DNA of 64,000 nt from REEB76 sp963774895 (GCA_963774895.1 CAVZGN010000003.1:417422-481421), one strand, 5' to 3'. Numbered from the stretch's first letter, positions 26,659 to 35,471 are shown. Notes: generated by a model from the sequence alone, not told the origin. Translations and numbers: made by a program.

Positions 26659-27015
26659 TCAGTGCAGACTGGCTTTGGCTTTCTCGACGAGTGCGGAGAA
26701 GGCAGCCTTATCAAATACAGCAATTTCCGCCAGCACTTTGCGATCAAGTTCAATCTGTGCATGTTTAAGTCCGTTCATGAAGCGACTGTATGAAAGTCCG
26801 TTCAAGCGTGCTGCTGCATTGATACGCGCAACCCAAAGTGCGCGGAATTGGCGCTTGCGATCGCGCCGATCACGGAAAGCATATTGACCGGCCTTCATCA
26901 CCGCTTGCTTTGCAGCCTTGATGGTCTTACGTCGGGCATTGTAGTAACCCTTGGCCTTGCCAAGTGTCTTCTTGTGTTTGGCTCGGCTGGTAACCGAGCG
27001 TTTAACGCGTGCCAT
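26659..27015 (-). CDS. rplT: 50S ribosomal protein L20
   Basis: 118 residues, strongly basic: MARVKRSVTSRAKHKKTLG, KGYYNARRKTIKAAKQAV, YAFRDRRDRKRQFRALW, then IARINAA and SYSRFMNGLKHA in the globular part. Strong GAGGAGGAT Shine-Dalgarno before the ATG. L20 binds 23S rRNA early in assembly and is the known repressor of the rpmI-rplT operon. Confidence 0.98.
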   Translation of the reverse strand: MARVKRSVTSRAKHKKTLGKAKGYYNARRKTIKAAKQAVMKAGQYAFRDRRDRKRQFRALWVARINAAARLNGLSYSRFMNGLKHAQIELDRKVLAEIAVFDKAAFSALVEKAKASLH

Positions 27016-27029
27016 GTTTCATCCTCCTC

Positions 27030-27227
27030 TTAAGACCAAGGTAGCATCTGCTTCACGCGGTCGTGGTCTTGAGCGACCACCATGTCACCGCCGCGGAGCT
27101 GACGCTTGCGCTTGGAACTTTTCTTGGTGAGGATGTGGCGCTTAAATGAATTACCACGTTTATATTTACCACTGGCGGTGGCGCGAAAGCGCTTGGCCGC
27201 GGCGCGGTTGGTTTTCAACTTCGGCAT
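27030..27227 (-). CDS. rpmI: 50S ribosomal protein L35
   Basis: 65 residues from the ATG at 27227, chosen because AGGAG lies 8 bases before it (the ATG at 27233 is only 2 bases away). PKLKTNRAAAKRFRATASG and NSFKRHILTKKSSKRKRQLRG are the L35 signature. It lies 14 bp before rplT. Confidence 0.97.
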   Translation of the reverse strand: MPKLKTNRAAAKRFRATASGKYKRGNSFKRHILTKKSSKRKRQLRGGDMVVAQDHDRVKQMLPWS

Positions 27228-27259
27228 TGCCATAACTCCTTAAGTTTCGTTTTAATCAG

Positions 27260-27322
27260 GCTTGGCCCCGCATACGCGGCGTTCTTTGATTTGCCAAGCG
27301 GTGAAACAGCGGACTGTTCCAC
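27260..27322 (-). promoter_or_regulatory. Structured leader before rpmI (likely L20-responsive operator)
   Basis: The 113-bp gap between infC and rpmI can fold on the minus strand into two elements. One is a 9-bp hairpin (27314-27322 with 27301-27309, tetraloop). The other is a 7-bp outer stem GCTTGGC/GCCAAGC (27293-27299 with 27260-27266) enclosing a CCGC-GTAT-GCGG hairpin (27268-27279). In E. coli, L20 represses rpmI translation by binding structured RNA here. Function is inferred from position and folding. Confidence 0.5.
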
Positions 27323-27346
27323 TTTTTGTTTAAACCCTATCAGAAC

Positions 27347-27865
27347 TTATTTTCGCTTCGGCGACAAAACCATGACGAGTTGTCGGCCTTCGAGTCTGGG
27401 ATATTGCTCCACCTGTGCCTGCTCATCGAGGTCGCCCTTGATGCGTTCAATGAGCCCGGTGCCCAGTTCCTGGTGCAGCATTTCACGACCGCGGAAACGT
27501 ACCGTAACCTTGGCCTTGTCGCCCTCTGACAGGAAACGTGTCAAATTGCGAAGTTTAATCTTGTAATCACCCTCATCGGTCGTCGGTCGGAATTTTACTT
27601 CCTTGACCTGTATCTGCTTTTGCTTCTTGCGTGCAGTTTGCAGCTTCTTGTTCTGTTCAAAAAGATACTTGCCGTAATCCATCACTCGGCAGACCGGCGG
27701 CTCGGCCGTGGGCGACACTTCGACGAGGTCCACACCTGCCTCTTGGGCGTACTGGATGGCTTCGCGTGTATTCATGATGCCGATCTGCTGGTCGCTCGGG
27801 CCGATAACCCGAACCTTGGGTGCCGTGATTTCCCCGTTGCGCCGGGCGCGTTTTTCAGAACTGAT
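27347..27865 (-). CDS. infC: Translation initiation factor IF-3, probable AUC start
   Basis: Residues match IF-3 from NGEITAPKVRVIGPSDQQIG through the linker (YLFEQNKKLQTARKKQKQIQVKEVKF) to the C domain (RFLSEGDKAKVTVRFRGREM). No ATG or GTG sits near the expected start; the GGAGG site is 8 bases before an in-frame ATC at 27863-27865, giving SSEKRARRNGEI. IF-3 is known to start with AUU in E. coli, because IF-3 itself discriminates against such codons and so limits its own synthesis. An in-frame TTG at 27878-27880 overlaps the Shine-Dalgarno and is less likely. About 172 residues from the ATC. Confidence 0.93.
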   Translation of the reverse strand: MSSEKRARRNGEITAPKVRVIGPSDQQIGIMNTREAIQYAQEAGVDLVEVSPTAEPPVCRVMDYGKYLFEQNKKLQTARKKQKQIQVKEVKFRPTTDEGDYKIKLRNLTRFLSEGDKAKVTVRFRGREMLHQELGTGLIERIKGDLDEQAQVEQYPRLEGRQLVMVLSPKRK

Positions 27866-27925
27866 TAGATGATCCTCCAAAAATAAACCTGAACCCGCCC
27901 GGTTGTTGACTCCATCTGGCGGCGT

Positions 27926-29842
27926 TCAGGCTGAAACTCCACGGCTGTCGATCTCGGCGGCTAGATGCTGGGCAAAAGCTTCACTCGTGAAGCTTCCCAG
28001 ATCCTTGCCATCCCGGGTACGGACTGCCAAGGAACCTGTCTCCTGCTCGCGGTCACCGACTACCAACAGGTAGGGTACGCGCTGAAGTGTGTGTTCGCGA
28101 ATTTTAAAGCCGATCTTCTCGTTTCTCAAGTCCGAATCGACCCGAAGCCCCTGATTTTTCAGGGTTTCGGCCGTTTGACGGGCAAACTCAGTCTGCCGAT
28201 CAGTAATTGTCAGCACCACGGCCTGCACTGGCGCCAGCCACACCGGCAACCTACCCGCGTAATGCTCCAGCAGGATACCGATGAAGCGCTCCATGGAGCC
28301 CACGATTGCCCGGTGCAGCATCACCGGATGCCGTCGTTGGCTGTGTTCATCCACATATTCGGCACCGAGACGCTCCGGCATCATGAAATCCACCTGCATG
28401 GTACCGACCTGCCAGTGGCGCCCGATCGAGTCACGCATGTGATATTCGATTTTGGGCCCGTAGAACACTCCTTCACCGGGTAATTCCTGCCATTCGACGC
28501 CGCGTGCACGCAGCGCCGCCCGCAGCGCCTCCTCAGCGCGATCCCATATTTGGTCCGAACCGAGGCGTTTCTCCGGCCGCAAGGCGATCTTTACCTGGAT
28601 GTCCCTAAAGCCGAAATCCGCATAGACGTCCATTGCTTGGGCGTGGAAGGCGGTCACTTCCGGTTCGATCTGTTCGGAGGTGCAGAAAATGTGGCCATCA
28701 TCCTGGGTAAATGCGCGCACCCGCATCAAGCCATGCAGCGCCCCGGAAGGTTCGTTGCGGTGGCAGGCGCCAAATTCACCATAGCGGATAGGCAGATCCC
28801 GGTAACTGTGCAAGCCGTGGTTGTAAATCTGTACATGGCCGGGGCAGTTCATGGGCTTGAGTGCAAACTTGTGCTTTTCCGATTCGGTAAAGAACATGTT
28901 TTCCTGATAATTGTCCCAATGGCCGGATTTTTTCCATAACGACACATCCAGAACCTGAGGGCCACGTACTTCACGATAGCCCGACTTACTATATACCCCG
29001 CGCATGTACTGTTCGACCTGCTGCCAAATCGTCCATCCATGTGGATGCCAGAACACCATACCTGGACCCTCTTCCTGCTGATGAAAGAGGTCGAGCAGCT
29101 TGCCGATCTTGCGGTGATCGCGTTTCTCGGCCTCTTCCATACGCGCCAAGTAGTCCTGCAGGGACTTGTTGTCCGCCCAAGCTGTGCCGTAAATGCGTTG
29201 CAGCATTTCATTGCTGGAATCGCCCCGCCAATACGCGCCAGCCACCTTGGTAAGGTGGAATGCCTTGAGCTTGCCGGTGGAAGGCACGTGTGGCCCGCGG
29301 CACAGATCAATAAAATCCCCCTGTCGGTATAAGGAAATCTCCTGATCGGCGGGGATACCCGCGATGATTTCCGCCTTGTATTTCTCGCCCATCCTGCTGA
29401 AGAATTTCACGGCTTCGTCCCGATGCATGACGGTGCGGCTTACTGGCTGGTCCAGAGCCGCCAATTCCCGCATGCGCTGTTCAATGGCGGCCAGGTCTTC
29501 TTTGGTGAATGGCCGTTTGTAGGCGAAGTCGTAATAGAAGCCATCCTCGATCACCGGGCCAATGGTGACCTGGGCTTCGGGAAACAATTGCTTCACCGCC
29601 TGGGCTAGCAGGTGGGCGGTAGAATGCCGGATCACTTCCAACCCGTCCGTATCGCGCTCGGTAATAACGCTGAGCTTGGCGTCCTGGGTGATGGTATAGG
29701 AGACATCCACCAGCTTGTCGTTCAATCGGGCGGCGAGTGCGGCTTTTGCCAGGCCAGGGCCGACGCTGGCGGCCACTTCAGCTACCGTCACCGGGTGATC
29801 GAAATTTTTCCGGGAACCGTCGGGAAGTGTTATGCAGGGCAT
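27926..29842 (-). CDS. thrS: Threonine--tRNA ligase
   Basis: 638 residues from the ATG at 29842; the open frame continues upstream into tRNA-Val, an artefact. N-terminal TGS and editing domains (RHSTAHLLAQAVKQLFP, DGFYYDFAYKRPFTKEDL) are followed by the class II core: PMNCPGHVQIY, RYGEFGACHRNEPSGALHG, MRVRAFTQDDGHIFC, and the zinc Cys/His residues. The C terminus is the anticodon-binding domain (AVVLTITDRQTEFA). It lies upstream of infC as in most bacteria. Confidence 0.97.
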   Translation of the reverse strand: MPCITLPDGSRKNFDHPVTVAEVAASVGPGLAKAALAARLNDKLVDVSYTITQDAKLSVITERDTDGLEVIRHSTAHLLAQAVKQLFPEAQVTIGPVIEDGFYYDFAYKRPFTKEDLAAIEQRMRELAALDQPVSRTVMHRDEAVKFFSRMGEKYKAEIIAGIPADQEISLYRQGDFIDLCRGPHVPSTGKLKAFHLTKVAGAYWRGDSSNEMLQRIYGTAWADNKSLQDYLARMEEAEKRDHRKIGKLLDLFHQQEEGPGMVFWHPHGWTIWQQVEQYMRGVYSKSGYREVRGPQVLDVSLWKKSGHWDNYQENMFFTESEKHKFALKPMNCPGHVQIYNHGLHSYRDLPIRYGEFGACHRNEPSGALHGLMRVRAFTQDDGHIFCTSEQIEPEVTAFHAQAMDVYADFGFRDIQVKIALRPEKRLGSDQIWDRAEEALRAALRARGVEWQELPGEGVFYGPKIEYHMRDSIGRHWQVGTMQVDFMMPERLGAEYVDEHSQRRHPVMLHRAIVGSMERFIGILLEHYAGRLPVWLAPVQAVVLTITDRQTEFARQTAETLKNQGLRVDSDLRNEKIGFKIREHTLQRVPYLLVVGDREQETGSLAVRTRDGKDLGSFTSEAFAQHLAAEIDSRGVSA

Positions 29843-29911
29843 TGTCTGTCTCACAGTGGCGGTCGATACGAGGGGCCGCATGTCGGTCGGTAATATTTTT
29901 TCTTCACGAAC

Positions 29912-29988
29912 TGGTAGGCGCGATTGGACTCGAACCAACGACCCCCACCATGTCAAGGTGGTGCTCTAACCAGCTGAGCTACGCGCCT
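29912..29988 (-). tRNA. tRNA-Val (GAC anticodon)
   Basis: 77-nt cloverleaf on the minus strand with encoded CCA: acceptor AGGCGCG/CGCGCCT, D-arm GCTCAGCTGGTTAGAGC, anticodon stem CCACC/GGTGG with loop TTGACAT (anticodon GAC), T-arm GGTTCGAGTCC. It lies 69 bp upstream of thrS on the same strand and probably shares its transcript. Confidence 0.97.
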
Positions 29989-30000
29989 GTGGTGCCGCGA

Positions 30001-30029
30001 ACGATACCCGAAGCCGAGGGAGCCGGCAA
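30001..30029 (-). promoter_or_regulatory. Promoter of tRNA-Val (and thrS)
   Basis: On the minus strand TTGCCG (30024-30029) and TATCGT (30001-30006) are spaced by exactly 17 bp. TATCGT is followed by a GC-rich TCGCGGC discriminator before the tRNA 5' end at 29988. The GC-rich discriminator is typical of growth-rate-controlled tRNA promoters. Confidence 0.5.
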
Positions 30030-30033
30030 GGTT

Positions 30034-32061
30034 TCAACCGGTTTTGATTTCCGGGAGACCCAGGTCTGCCGCCTGGATGCAGCGGATTTCATCACGCAGC
30101 CGCGCGGCCTGTTCGAATTCCAGGTTGCGGGCATGTTTGTGCATCAGTTGTTCCAGTTTCTTGATCTGCTGGAGGCGCTTCTGCGGCGACATGGCCTCGT
30201 ATTTGGCTCGCTCTTCTGCAATTTTGAGATAGGTGATGCGCACCTCGCTCGCACTGGAGGAACGCGCCCCTTCCATGATATCCGCCACCGCCTTGAGGAT
30301 GCCCGTGGGCGTGATTCCATGTTGCTGGTTGTAGACCATTTGCTTAGTCCGGCGGCGGTTGGTCTCGTCCATGGCCCGTTGCATGGAGCCGGTTACCTGT
30401 TCCGCATACAGGATGGCTCGGCCATTGACATGCCGTGCTGCCCTGCCGATGGTCTGGATGAGGGAGCCTTCCGACCGCAAGAAACCTTCCTTGTCGGCAT
30501 CCAGGATCGCCACCAGTGAAACTTCCGGCAAATCCAGGCCCTCACGCAGCAAATTGATGCCCACCAATACGTCGAACTTCCCCAGCCGCAGATCGCGGAT
30601 GATTTCGGTGCGTTCCACGGTCTCGATGTCGGAGTGCAGATAGCGCACACGCACCTCGTGCTCGGCCAAATATTCCGTCAAGTCTTCAGCCATGCGCTTG
30701 GTGAGAGTGGTCACAAGTACGCGCTCATTGCGGGCCGCAAGCAGGCGCACCTCCGAAAGCAGATCATCCACCTGGGTGCGTGCCGGGCGCATTTCCATCG
30801 CGGGATCCACCAAGCCGGTGGGACGCACGACTTGCTCTACAACCCTGTCAGAGATGCGTTTCTCGTAGGGTCCGGGGGTGGCGGACACAAAAATCAGCTG
30901 CGGCGCGCGTACCTCCCATTCCTCGAATTTCAGCGGGCGGTTATCCAGCGCCGACGGCAGGCGAAAACCGTATTCCACGAGGGTTTCCTTCCGTGAGCGG
31001 TCCCCGCGGTACATGCCCCCGAGCTGCGGGACCGTCACATGACTTTCATCGACCACCAGCATGGCATTGGCGGGAAGATAATCGAACAGCGTGGGCGGCG
31101 GTTTGCCTGCCTCGCGTCCTGACAGATGCCGGGAATAATTTTCGATGCCGCTGCAATAACCGACCTCCGCGATCATTTCGATGTCGAATAGAGTGCGTTG
31201 CTCGAGCCGTTGCGCTTCCACGAGTTTATTGGCCTTTTTCAGATCCGCAAGTCGCGGTCGCAATTCGATTTTGATCTTTTCGATGGCTTCCAGCAGAGTG
31301 CCGCGCGGTGTGACGTAATGGCTGCTGGGAAAAACCGTGAACCGTGGCACTTGCCTGGAAACCGCGCCGGTGAGCGGATCGAACAGGTTCAATGACATTA
31401 CTTCATCATCGAACAATTCCAGCCGTAAAGCTTCGCGGTCGGATTCAGCCGGGAAGATATCTATGATTTCCCCCCGCACTCGATAGGTTCCGGGCGTGAG
31501 ATCCAGTTCGTTGCGGGTATATTGCATTTCTGCCAGGCGTCTCAGAATGCGCCGCTGATCCATGCGTTCGCCGCGCGACAGGTGCAGCACCATGCTGAGA
31601 TAAGCTTGCGGGTCGCCTAAGCCGTAAATGGCCGAGACTGTCGCCACGATGATCGCATCGGGTCTCTCCAGCAAAGCCTTGGTCGCGGACAGGCGCATCT
31701 GCTCGATGTGTTCGTTGATTGAAGCGTCTTTTTCAATATAGGTATCTGAGGATGGGACGTAGGCCTCTGGTTGGTAGTAGTCATAGTAGGAAACGAAGTA
31801 CTCCACGGCATTTTCCGGGAAGTAGCCCTTGAATTCACCGTACAGCTGGGCAGCCAGGGTTTTGTTGGGAGCCAATACCAGGGTCGGTCTTTGCAACCGC
31901 TGGATTACGTTGGCGACAGTGAAAGTCTTGCCGGAGCCGGTCACGCCCAACAATGTCTGCCGCGCCAAACCGCTCTGCAGCCCGTCAATGAGCGCAGCGA
32001 TGGCCTCAGGCTGATCGCCAGCCGGCCGATAATCCGCCGCCAAACTGAATGCGTCGCTCAT
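30034..32061 (-). CDS. uvrB: Excinuclease ABC subunit B
   Basis: 675 residues, full length. It verifies damage in UvrABC nucleotide excision repair. Walker A is LLGVTGSGKTFTVAN. The beta-hairpin that threads the DNA strand follows (VEYFVSYYDYYQPEAYVPSSDTYIEKDAS), with later helicase motifs MLVVDESHVTVPQLGGMY, VLVTTLTKRMAEDL, VLVGINLLREGLDLPE and SLIQTIGRAARH. The C-terminal UVR motif (EQLMHKHARNLEFEQAARLRD) binds UvrC. Divergent from aspC. Confidence 0.98.
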   Translation of the reverse strand: MSDAFSLAADYRPAGDQPEAIAALIDGLQSGLARQTLLGVTGSGKTFTVANVIQRLQRPTLVLAPNKTLAAQLYGEFKGYFPENAVEYFVSYYDYYQPEAYVPSSDTYIEKDASINEHIEQMRLSATKALLERPDAIIVATVSAIYGLGDPQAYLSMVLHLSRGERMDQRRILRRLAEMQYTRNELDLTPGTYRVRGEIIDIFPAESDREALRLELFDDEVMSLNLFDPLTGAVSRQVPRFTVFPSSHYVTPRGTLLEAIEKIKIELRPRLADLKKANKLVEAQRLEQRTLFDIEMIAEVGYCSGIENYSRHLSGREAGKPPPTLFDYLPANAMLVVDESHVTVPQLGGMYRGDRSRKETLVEYGFRLPSALDNRPLKFEEWEVRAPQLIFVSATPGPYEKRISDRVVEQVVRPTGLVDPAMEMRPARTQVDDLLSEVRLLAARNERVLVTTLTKRMAEDLTEYLAEHEVRVRYLHSDIETVERTEIIRDLRLGKFDVLVGINLLREGLDLPEVSLVAILDADKEGFLRSEGSLIQTIGRAARHVNGRAILYAEQVTGSMQRAMDETNRRRTKQMVYNQQHGITPTGILKAVADIMEGARSSSASEVRITYLKIAEERAKYEAMSPQKRLQQIKKLEQLMHKHARNLEFEQAARLRDEIRCIQAADLGLPEIKTG

Positions 32062-32123
32062 TGGTAATTCCGTAATGCTTTCCTTATCATGATAGCGCCC
32101 CGCTTCCCGGGATGGAGTTTTCC

Positions 32124-33308
32124 GTGACGATCGTACTTTCGGAGCGTGTTCGGCAGCTCCACCCCTCGCCTACTTTGGCGGTCGCCGCCCGCGCCGCCGC
32201 ACTCAAGGCACAAGGCCAGGACATCATCAGCCTGGGGGCGGGTGAGCCGGATTTCGACACACCGGAGCATATAAAGGAAGCGGCGATCCGCGCCATCCAC
32301 GCCGGCCAGACAAAATATACCGCGGTGGACGGAACGCCGTCCTTGAAACGCGCGGTTATCGAGAAATTCCTTCGCGATAATGGTCTTGATTATCGACCAG
32401 ACCAGATATTGGTCTCATGTGGCGGCAAACAAGGGTTTTTCAACCTCTGCGAAGCTCTGCTTAACCCGGGCGATGAAGCCATTATCCCGGCGCCCTATTG
32501 GGTCTCCTATCCTGAAATCGTGCAAATCACCGGGGCCGTCCCCGTGCTGGTTTATGCGGGACCAGAGCAGCACTATAAACTCACGCCGGCGCAGCTTGAG
32601 CAGGTTATAACGCCACGTACCAGGCTTTTGGTCATCAATAGCCCGTCGAACCCCACCGGCATGGCCTACAGCCGCGCTGAACTGCGAGCTTTTGCTGCAG
32701 TCATGCAATATCATCCACGGATAATCATCGCTACCGATGACATGTACGAACATTTCCAATGGCGGAACGGGCCCTTCTGCAACATACTCATGGCCTGCCC
32801 TGACCTATACGATCGGACGGTGGTACTAAATGGTGTTTCCAAGGCCTATGCCATGACCGGCTGGCGCATCGGATTTGCGGGTGGTCCAGACAATCTGATT
32901 AAGGCCATGACCAACGTGCAGTCTCAAAGTACTTCCAACCCGGCTTCGATCTCTCAGGCGGCGGCCGAAGCAGCACTCACCGGCGACCAACAATGCATAC
33001 AAGTCATGCGCAAGGCTTACCAGGAACGCCACCTGTTCGTATATAACGCCCTCAAGGCGATGCCTGGTGTGCGCGTACTCCCGGTTGATGGCACATTTTT
33101 TTCCTTTCCGGATTTTTCCCGGGTGATAACGCGCCTCAAGCTCCAGGATGATCTGGACCTGAGTGAACACTTGTTGGCCGACGCCGGTATTGCAGTCGTA
33201 GCCGGTTCCTCATTTGGAGCACCCGGGCATTTGCGGTTGTCGTTTGCCACCAGTATGGAAAACCTCAAAATTGCCATGGCAAGATTGGCAGATTTTCTCC
33301 GTGAATAA
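32124..33308 (+). CDS. aspC: Aspartate aminotransferase (class I PLP aminotransferase)
   Basis: About 394 residues from GTG at 32124, chosen because GGAG is 6 bases upstream and the peptide TIVLSERVRQLHPSPTLAV then aligns with the family start; an ATG at 32112 is the alternative. PLP fold-type I: LGAGEPDFDTPEHI, SCGGKQGFFNLCEALLNPGDEAI, APYWVSYPE, NSPSNPTGMAYSR, TDDMYEHF, the PLP Lys in LNGVSKAYAMTGWRIGF, and the substrate Arg in HLRLSFATSM. This is the ATIC (alpha/1b) type rather than the E. coli AspC type, so 'aspC' is used in the general sense. Confidence 0.93.
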   Translation: MTIVLSERVRQLHPSPTLAVAARAAALKAQGQDIISLGAGEPDFDTPEHIKEAAIRAIHAGQTKYTAVDGTPSLKRAVIEKFLRDNGLDYRPDQILVSCGGKQGFFNLCEALLNPGDEAIIPAPYWVSYPEIVQITGAVPVLVYAGPEQHYKLTPAQLEQVITPRTRLLVINSPSNPTGMAYSRAELRAFAAVMQYHPRIIIATDDMYEHFQWRNGPFCNILMACPDLYDRTVVLNGVSKAYAMTGWRIGFAGGPDNLIKAMTNVQSQSTSNPASISQAAAEAALTGDQQCIQVMRKAYQERHLFVYNALKAMPGVRVLPVDGTFFSFPDFSRVITRLKLQDDLDLSEHLLADAGIAVVAGSSFGAPGHLRLSFATSMENLKIAMARLADFLRE

Positions 33309-33329
33309 TGACTGAATGTATGTATTTCA

Positions 33330-33358
33330 TTGATTCTCCGCGAGCGCTTTATTAACAT
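33330..33358 (+). promoter_or_regulatory. Promoter of tRNA-Asn
   Basis: TTGATT (33330-33335) and TAACAT (33353-33358) with 17-bp spacing, 19 bp before the 5' end of the tRNA. This is a reasonable but imperfect sigma-70 match. Confidence 0.45.
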
Positions 33359-33377
33359 AGGCGCCCTTCCGACACGT

Positions 33378-33453
33378 TCCCCGGTAGCTCAGTTGGTAGA
33401 GCGACGGACTGTTAATCCGTTGGTCGCTGGTTCGAGTCCGGCCCGGGGAGCCA
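33378..33453 (+). tRNA. tRNA-Asn (GTT anticodon)
   Basis: 76-nt cloverleaf with encoded CCA: acceptor TCCCCGG/CCGGGGA, D-arm GCTCAGTTGGTAGAGC, anticodon arm CGGACTGTTAATCCG with anticodon GTT, T-arm CTGGTTCGAGTCCGG. It lies between aspC and a glycosyltransferase. I found no copy of its 3' end in the 1.1 kb downstream that would mark an integrated element. Confidence 0.97.
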
Positions 33454-33576
33454 TTATTCTCGTGTACCTGTAATTCTTCGATGCGTCTTACACTGCCTTC
33501 TGATCATATTTCCGGAATGGGCCTGCCTAGACTATCGGCTCACAATCAATTCCCAAGTATTTGAGAAACCTGCATC

Positions 33577-34503
33577 ATGATGCAGAAAACAAGTATTAAC
33601 GTCATTGTCCTGAATTTCAATTCAGCTGATCACACCGTCGGTTGTGTCGATTCCATTCTCAGACAAGGCACTGACCAATTTCATCTCAATATAATCGTTG
33701 TTGATAACAACTCCGCTGTATCCGACAGGGATAAGTTGGCTGCGCTTAAATCAAATAATACGAAACTGATTTATTCCGACATCAATCTAGGTTTTTCCGG
33801 AGGCATGATGTTTGGTGTCAAGAATTCGAATGCGGATTATTATTTTTTACTGAATAATGACTGTGAGTTGCAGGCTGGAGCGTTAGCCGCATTGTGTGCG
33901 TTCATGGAGTCGCATCCGGATGCAGCTCTATGTAGCGGGAGCATGTTGGACAGCAATGGCATTCCCAGGACCAGTTTTAATTATTTTCCATCACTTGCGT
34001 TGACATTTCTCGGCAGCAGTTTCTTGCGCATGCTCAATCCAAGACGTTATCCCGATCGACGTCATTTATATGCAATGCCTGTGCTTGTGGAAGTGGTAAC
34101 CGGAGCGGCCATGTTCATTCGCGGCAGGGTATTCAGGCAGCTGAATGGGCTGGATACCGGGTATTTTCTCTATTGCGAGGAAGAAGATTTCGCCATGCGT
34201 GTCAGGAAGGCGGGTTGGAAAACCTATCATGTGCCACAAGCGAAAATTATGCACATCGGCGCTGCCAGCTCAAACGATCCCGCCATGCGCCAAGCATTTA
34301 AACAGGAATATTACATCAGCTTGTTGCGTTATTTGCGGACATATCGAGGCTTCATATCTGTACTTATTTTCCGGTTCACTTATGCATTGAAACTTTTGCG
34401 ACGTGCTCTCGTGGGTAAAGCCAGCTATCAGCTGGCATTGTTTGTGTTAAGCGGTGCGCCAGAAACTGAAAGCATGAGATACAAACAGACGAAACGAAAA
34501 TAA
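33577..34503 (+). CDS. Family 2 glycosyltransferase
   Basis: 308 residues. GT2 (GT-A) fold: INVIVLNFNSADHTVGCVDSI, IIVVDNNSA, NLGFSGGMMFGVKNSNADYY and the DxD-like LLNNDCEL. EVVTGAAMFIRGRVF and DTGYFLYCEEEDFAMRV, typical of rhamnosyl/galactosyl transferases of O-antigen or exopolysaccharide type, follow. Bases and codons look more A/T-rich than in the flanking genes, so it may be acquired; this was not calculated. It stands alone; the sugar transferred cannot be named. The neighbour galU is convergent and makes UDP-glucose. Confidence 0.88.
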   Translation: MMQKTSINVIVLNFNSADHTVGCVDSILRQGTDQFHLNIIVVDNNSAVSDRDKLAALKSNNTKLIYSDINLGFSGGMMFGVKNSNADYYFLLNNDCELQAGALAALCAFMESHPDAALCSGSMLDSNGIPRTSFNYFPSLALTFLGSSFLRMLNPRRYPDRRHLYAMPVLVEVVTGAAMFIRGRVFRQLNGLDTGYFLYCEEEDFAMRVRKAGWKTYHVPQAKIMHIGAASSNDPAMRQAFKQEYYISLLRYLRTYRGFISVLIFRFTYALKLLRRALVGKASYQLALFVLSGAPETESMRYKQTKRK

Positions 34504-34533
34504 GCAGACATGTTCGATCTCATTTATCAGAAA

Positions 34534-35433
34534 TCAGCGTTTACCATTACTCAGGTCGCTGCCAACCCTTTCAAGGTAATCACGGAAATTATCCCCAAGC
34601 TCAGTATGCTTCAGTCCATATTCTACGGTGGCTTTGAGATACCCTAATTTGCTGCCGCAGTCAAAACGCACACCCGCGTATTCACACGCATAGACATTTT
34701 CCCGGTTGAGTAATGCTTGAATGGCATCTGTGAGCTGGATTTCGCCGCCTGCGCCCTTTTCGGTATTATGCAGCAACTCGAAGATCCCTGGTGTCAACAG
34801 ATAGCGCCCCACCACACCCAAAGTCGAAGCTGCTTCAGCAGGCTTTGGTTTTTCCACGATATGTTTGATTTTGTACAGACGCTCACCCGTAGGTTCCGGT
34901 GTGATAATTCCGTAACGGTCGGTTTGCTCACGCACTACGCGTTCGACACCAATAACACTGTTTCCATAACGTTCATACACATCATTCATCTGTAGCAGCG
35001 GCGAACGACCGTCACCGGCGATCAAATCGTCGGCCAGCACCACATAAAACGGCTCATTGCCGACTACCGGTTCAGCGCACAACACTGCGTGGCCCAGACC
35101 CAGGGCTTCGGCCTGGCGAATATATACACAGGTCACGTGCTCGGGGACGATATTTTGCACCAGCGCAAGTTCGCACTCACGGCCACGCAGGGACAATTCG
35201 GTTTCCAATTCGTAAGCACGATCAAAATGGTCGGAAATGGCGCGTTTGGTGCGGCTGGTGATGAATACCAGAACCTCTGCACCCGCCCCTACCGCCTCCT
35301 CAACTGCATATTGGATCAGAGGTTTATCCACAATCGGAAGCATTTCTTTGGGGCTGGCCTTGGTAGCTGGCAAAAAGCGTGTGCCCAAACCGGCAACCGG
35401 GAATACCGCTTTACGGATTTTTGTATGCTTCAT
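34534..35433 (-). CDS. galU: UTP--glucose-1-phosphate uridylyltransferase
   Basis: 299 residues; makes UDP-glucose from UTP and glucose-1-phosphate. N-terminal nucleotide-binding mark AVFPVAGLGTRFLPATKASPKEMLP, then KPLIQYAVEEAVGAG, FYVVLADDLI, KIKHIVEKPKPAEAAS and GGEIQLTDAIQALL. Full length. It lies downstream of lapB on the same strand. Confidence 0.97.
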   Translation of the reverse strand: MKHTKIRKAVFPVAGLGTRFLPATKASPKEMLPIVDKPLIQYAVEEAVGAGAEVLVFITSRTKRAISDHFDRAYELETELSLRGRECELALVQNIVPEHVTCVYIRQAEALGLGHAVLCAEPVVGNEPFYVVLADDLIAGDGRSPLLQMNDVYERYGNSVIGVERVVREQTDRYGIITPEPTGERLYKIKHIVEKPKPAEAASTLGVVGRYLLTPGIFELLHNTEKGAGGEIQLTDAIQALLNRENVYACEYAGVRFDCGSKLGYLKATVEYGLKHTELGDNFRDYLERVGSDLSNGKR

Positions 35434-35471
35434 TTCTCAACAACTCCCGGTGCTTTGCCCAATTCGCCCCA

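Noticed and set aside
27301..27340. Plus-strand intrinsic terminator in the infC-rpmI gap
   Set aside because: No plus-strand gene precedes it; more likely an arm of the minus-strand leader fold.
29843..29956. N-terminal extension of thrS starting MTWWGSLVRVQS
   Set aside because: It is the tRNA-Val sequence translated; the family start is the ATG at 29842.
33378..34503. Genomic island integrated at tRNA-Asn
   Set aside because: No integrase and no repeated tRNA end within the region; only one transferase gene follows.
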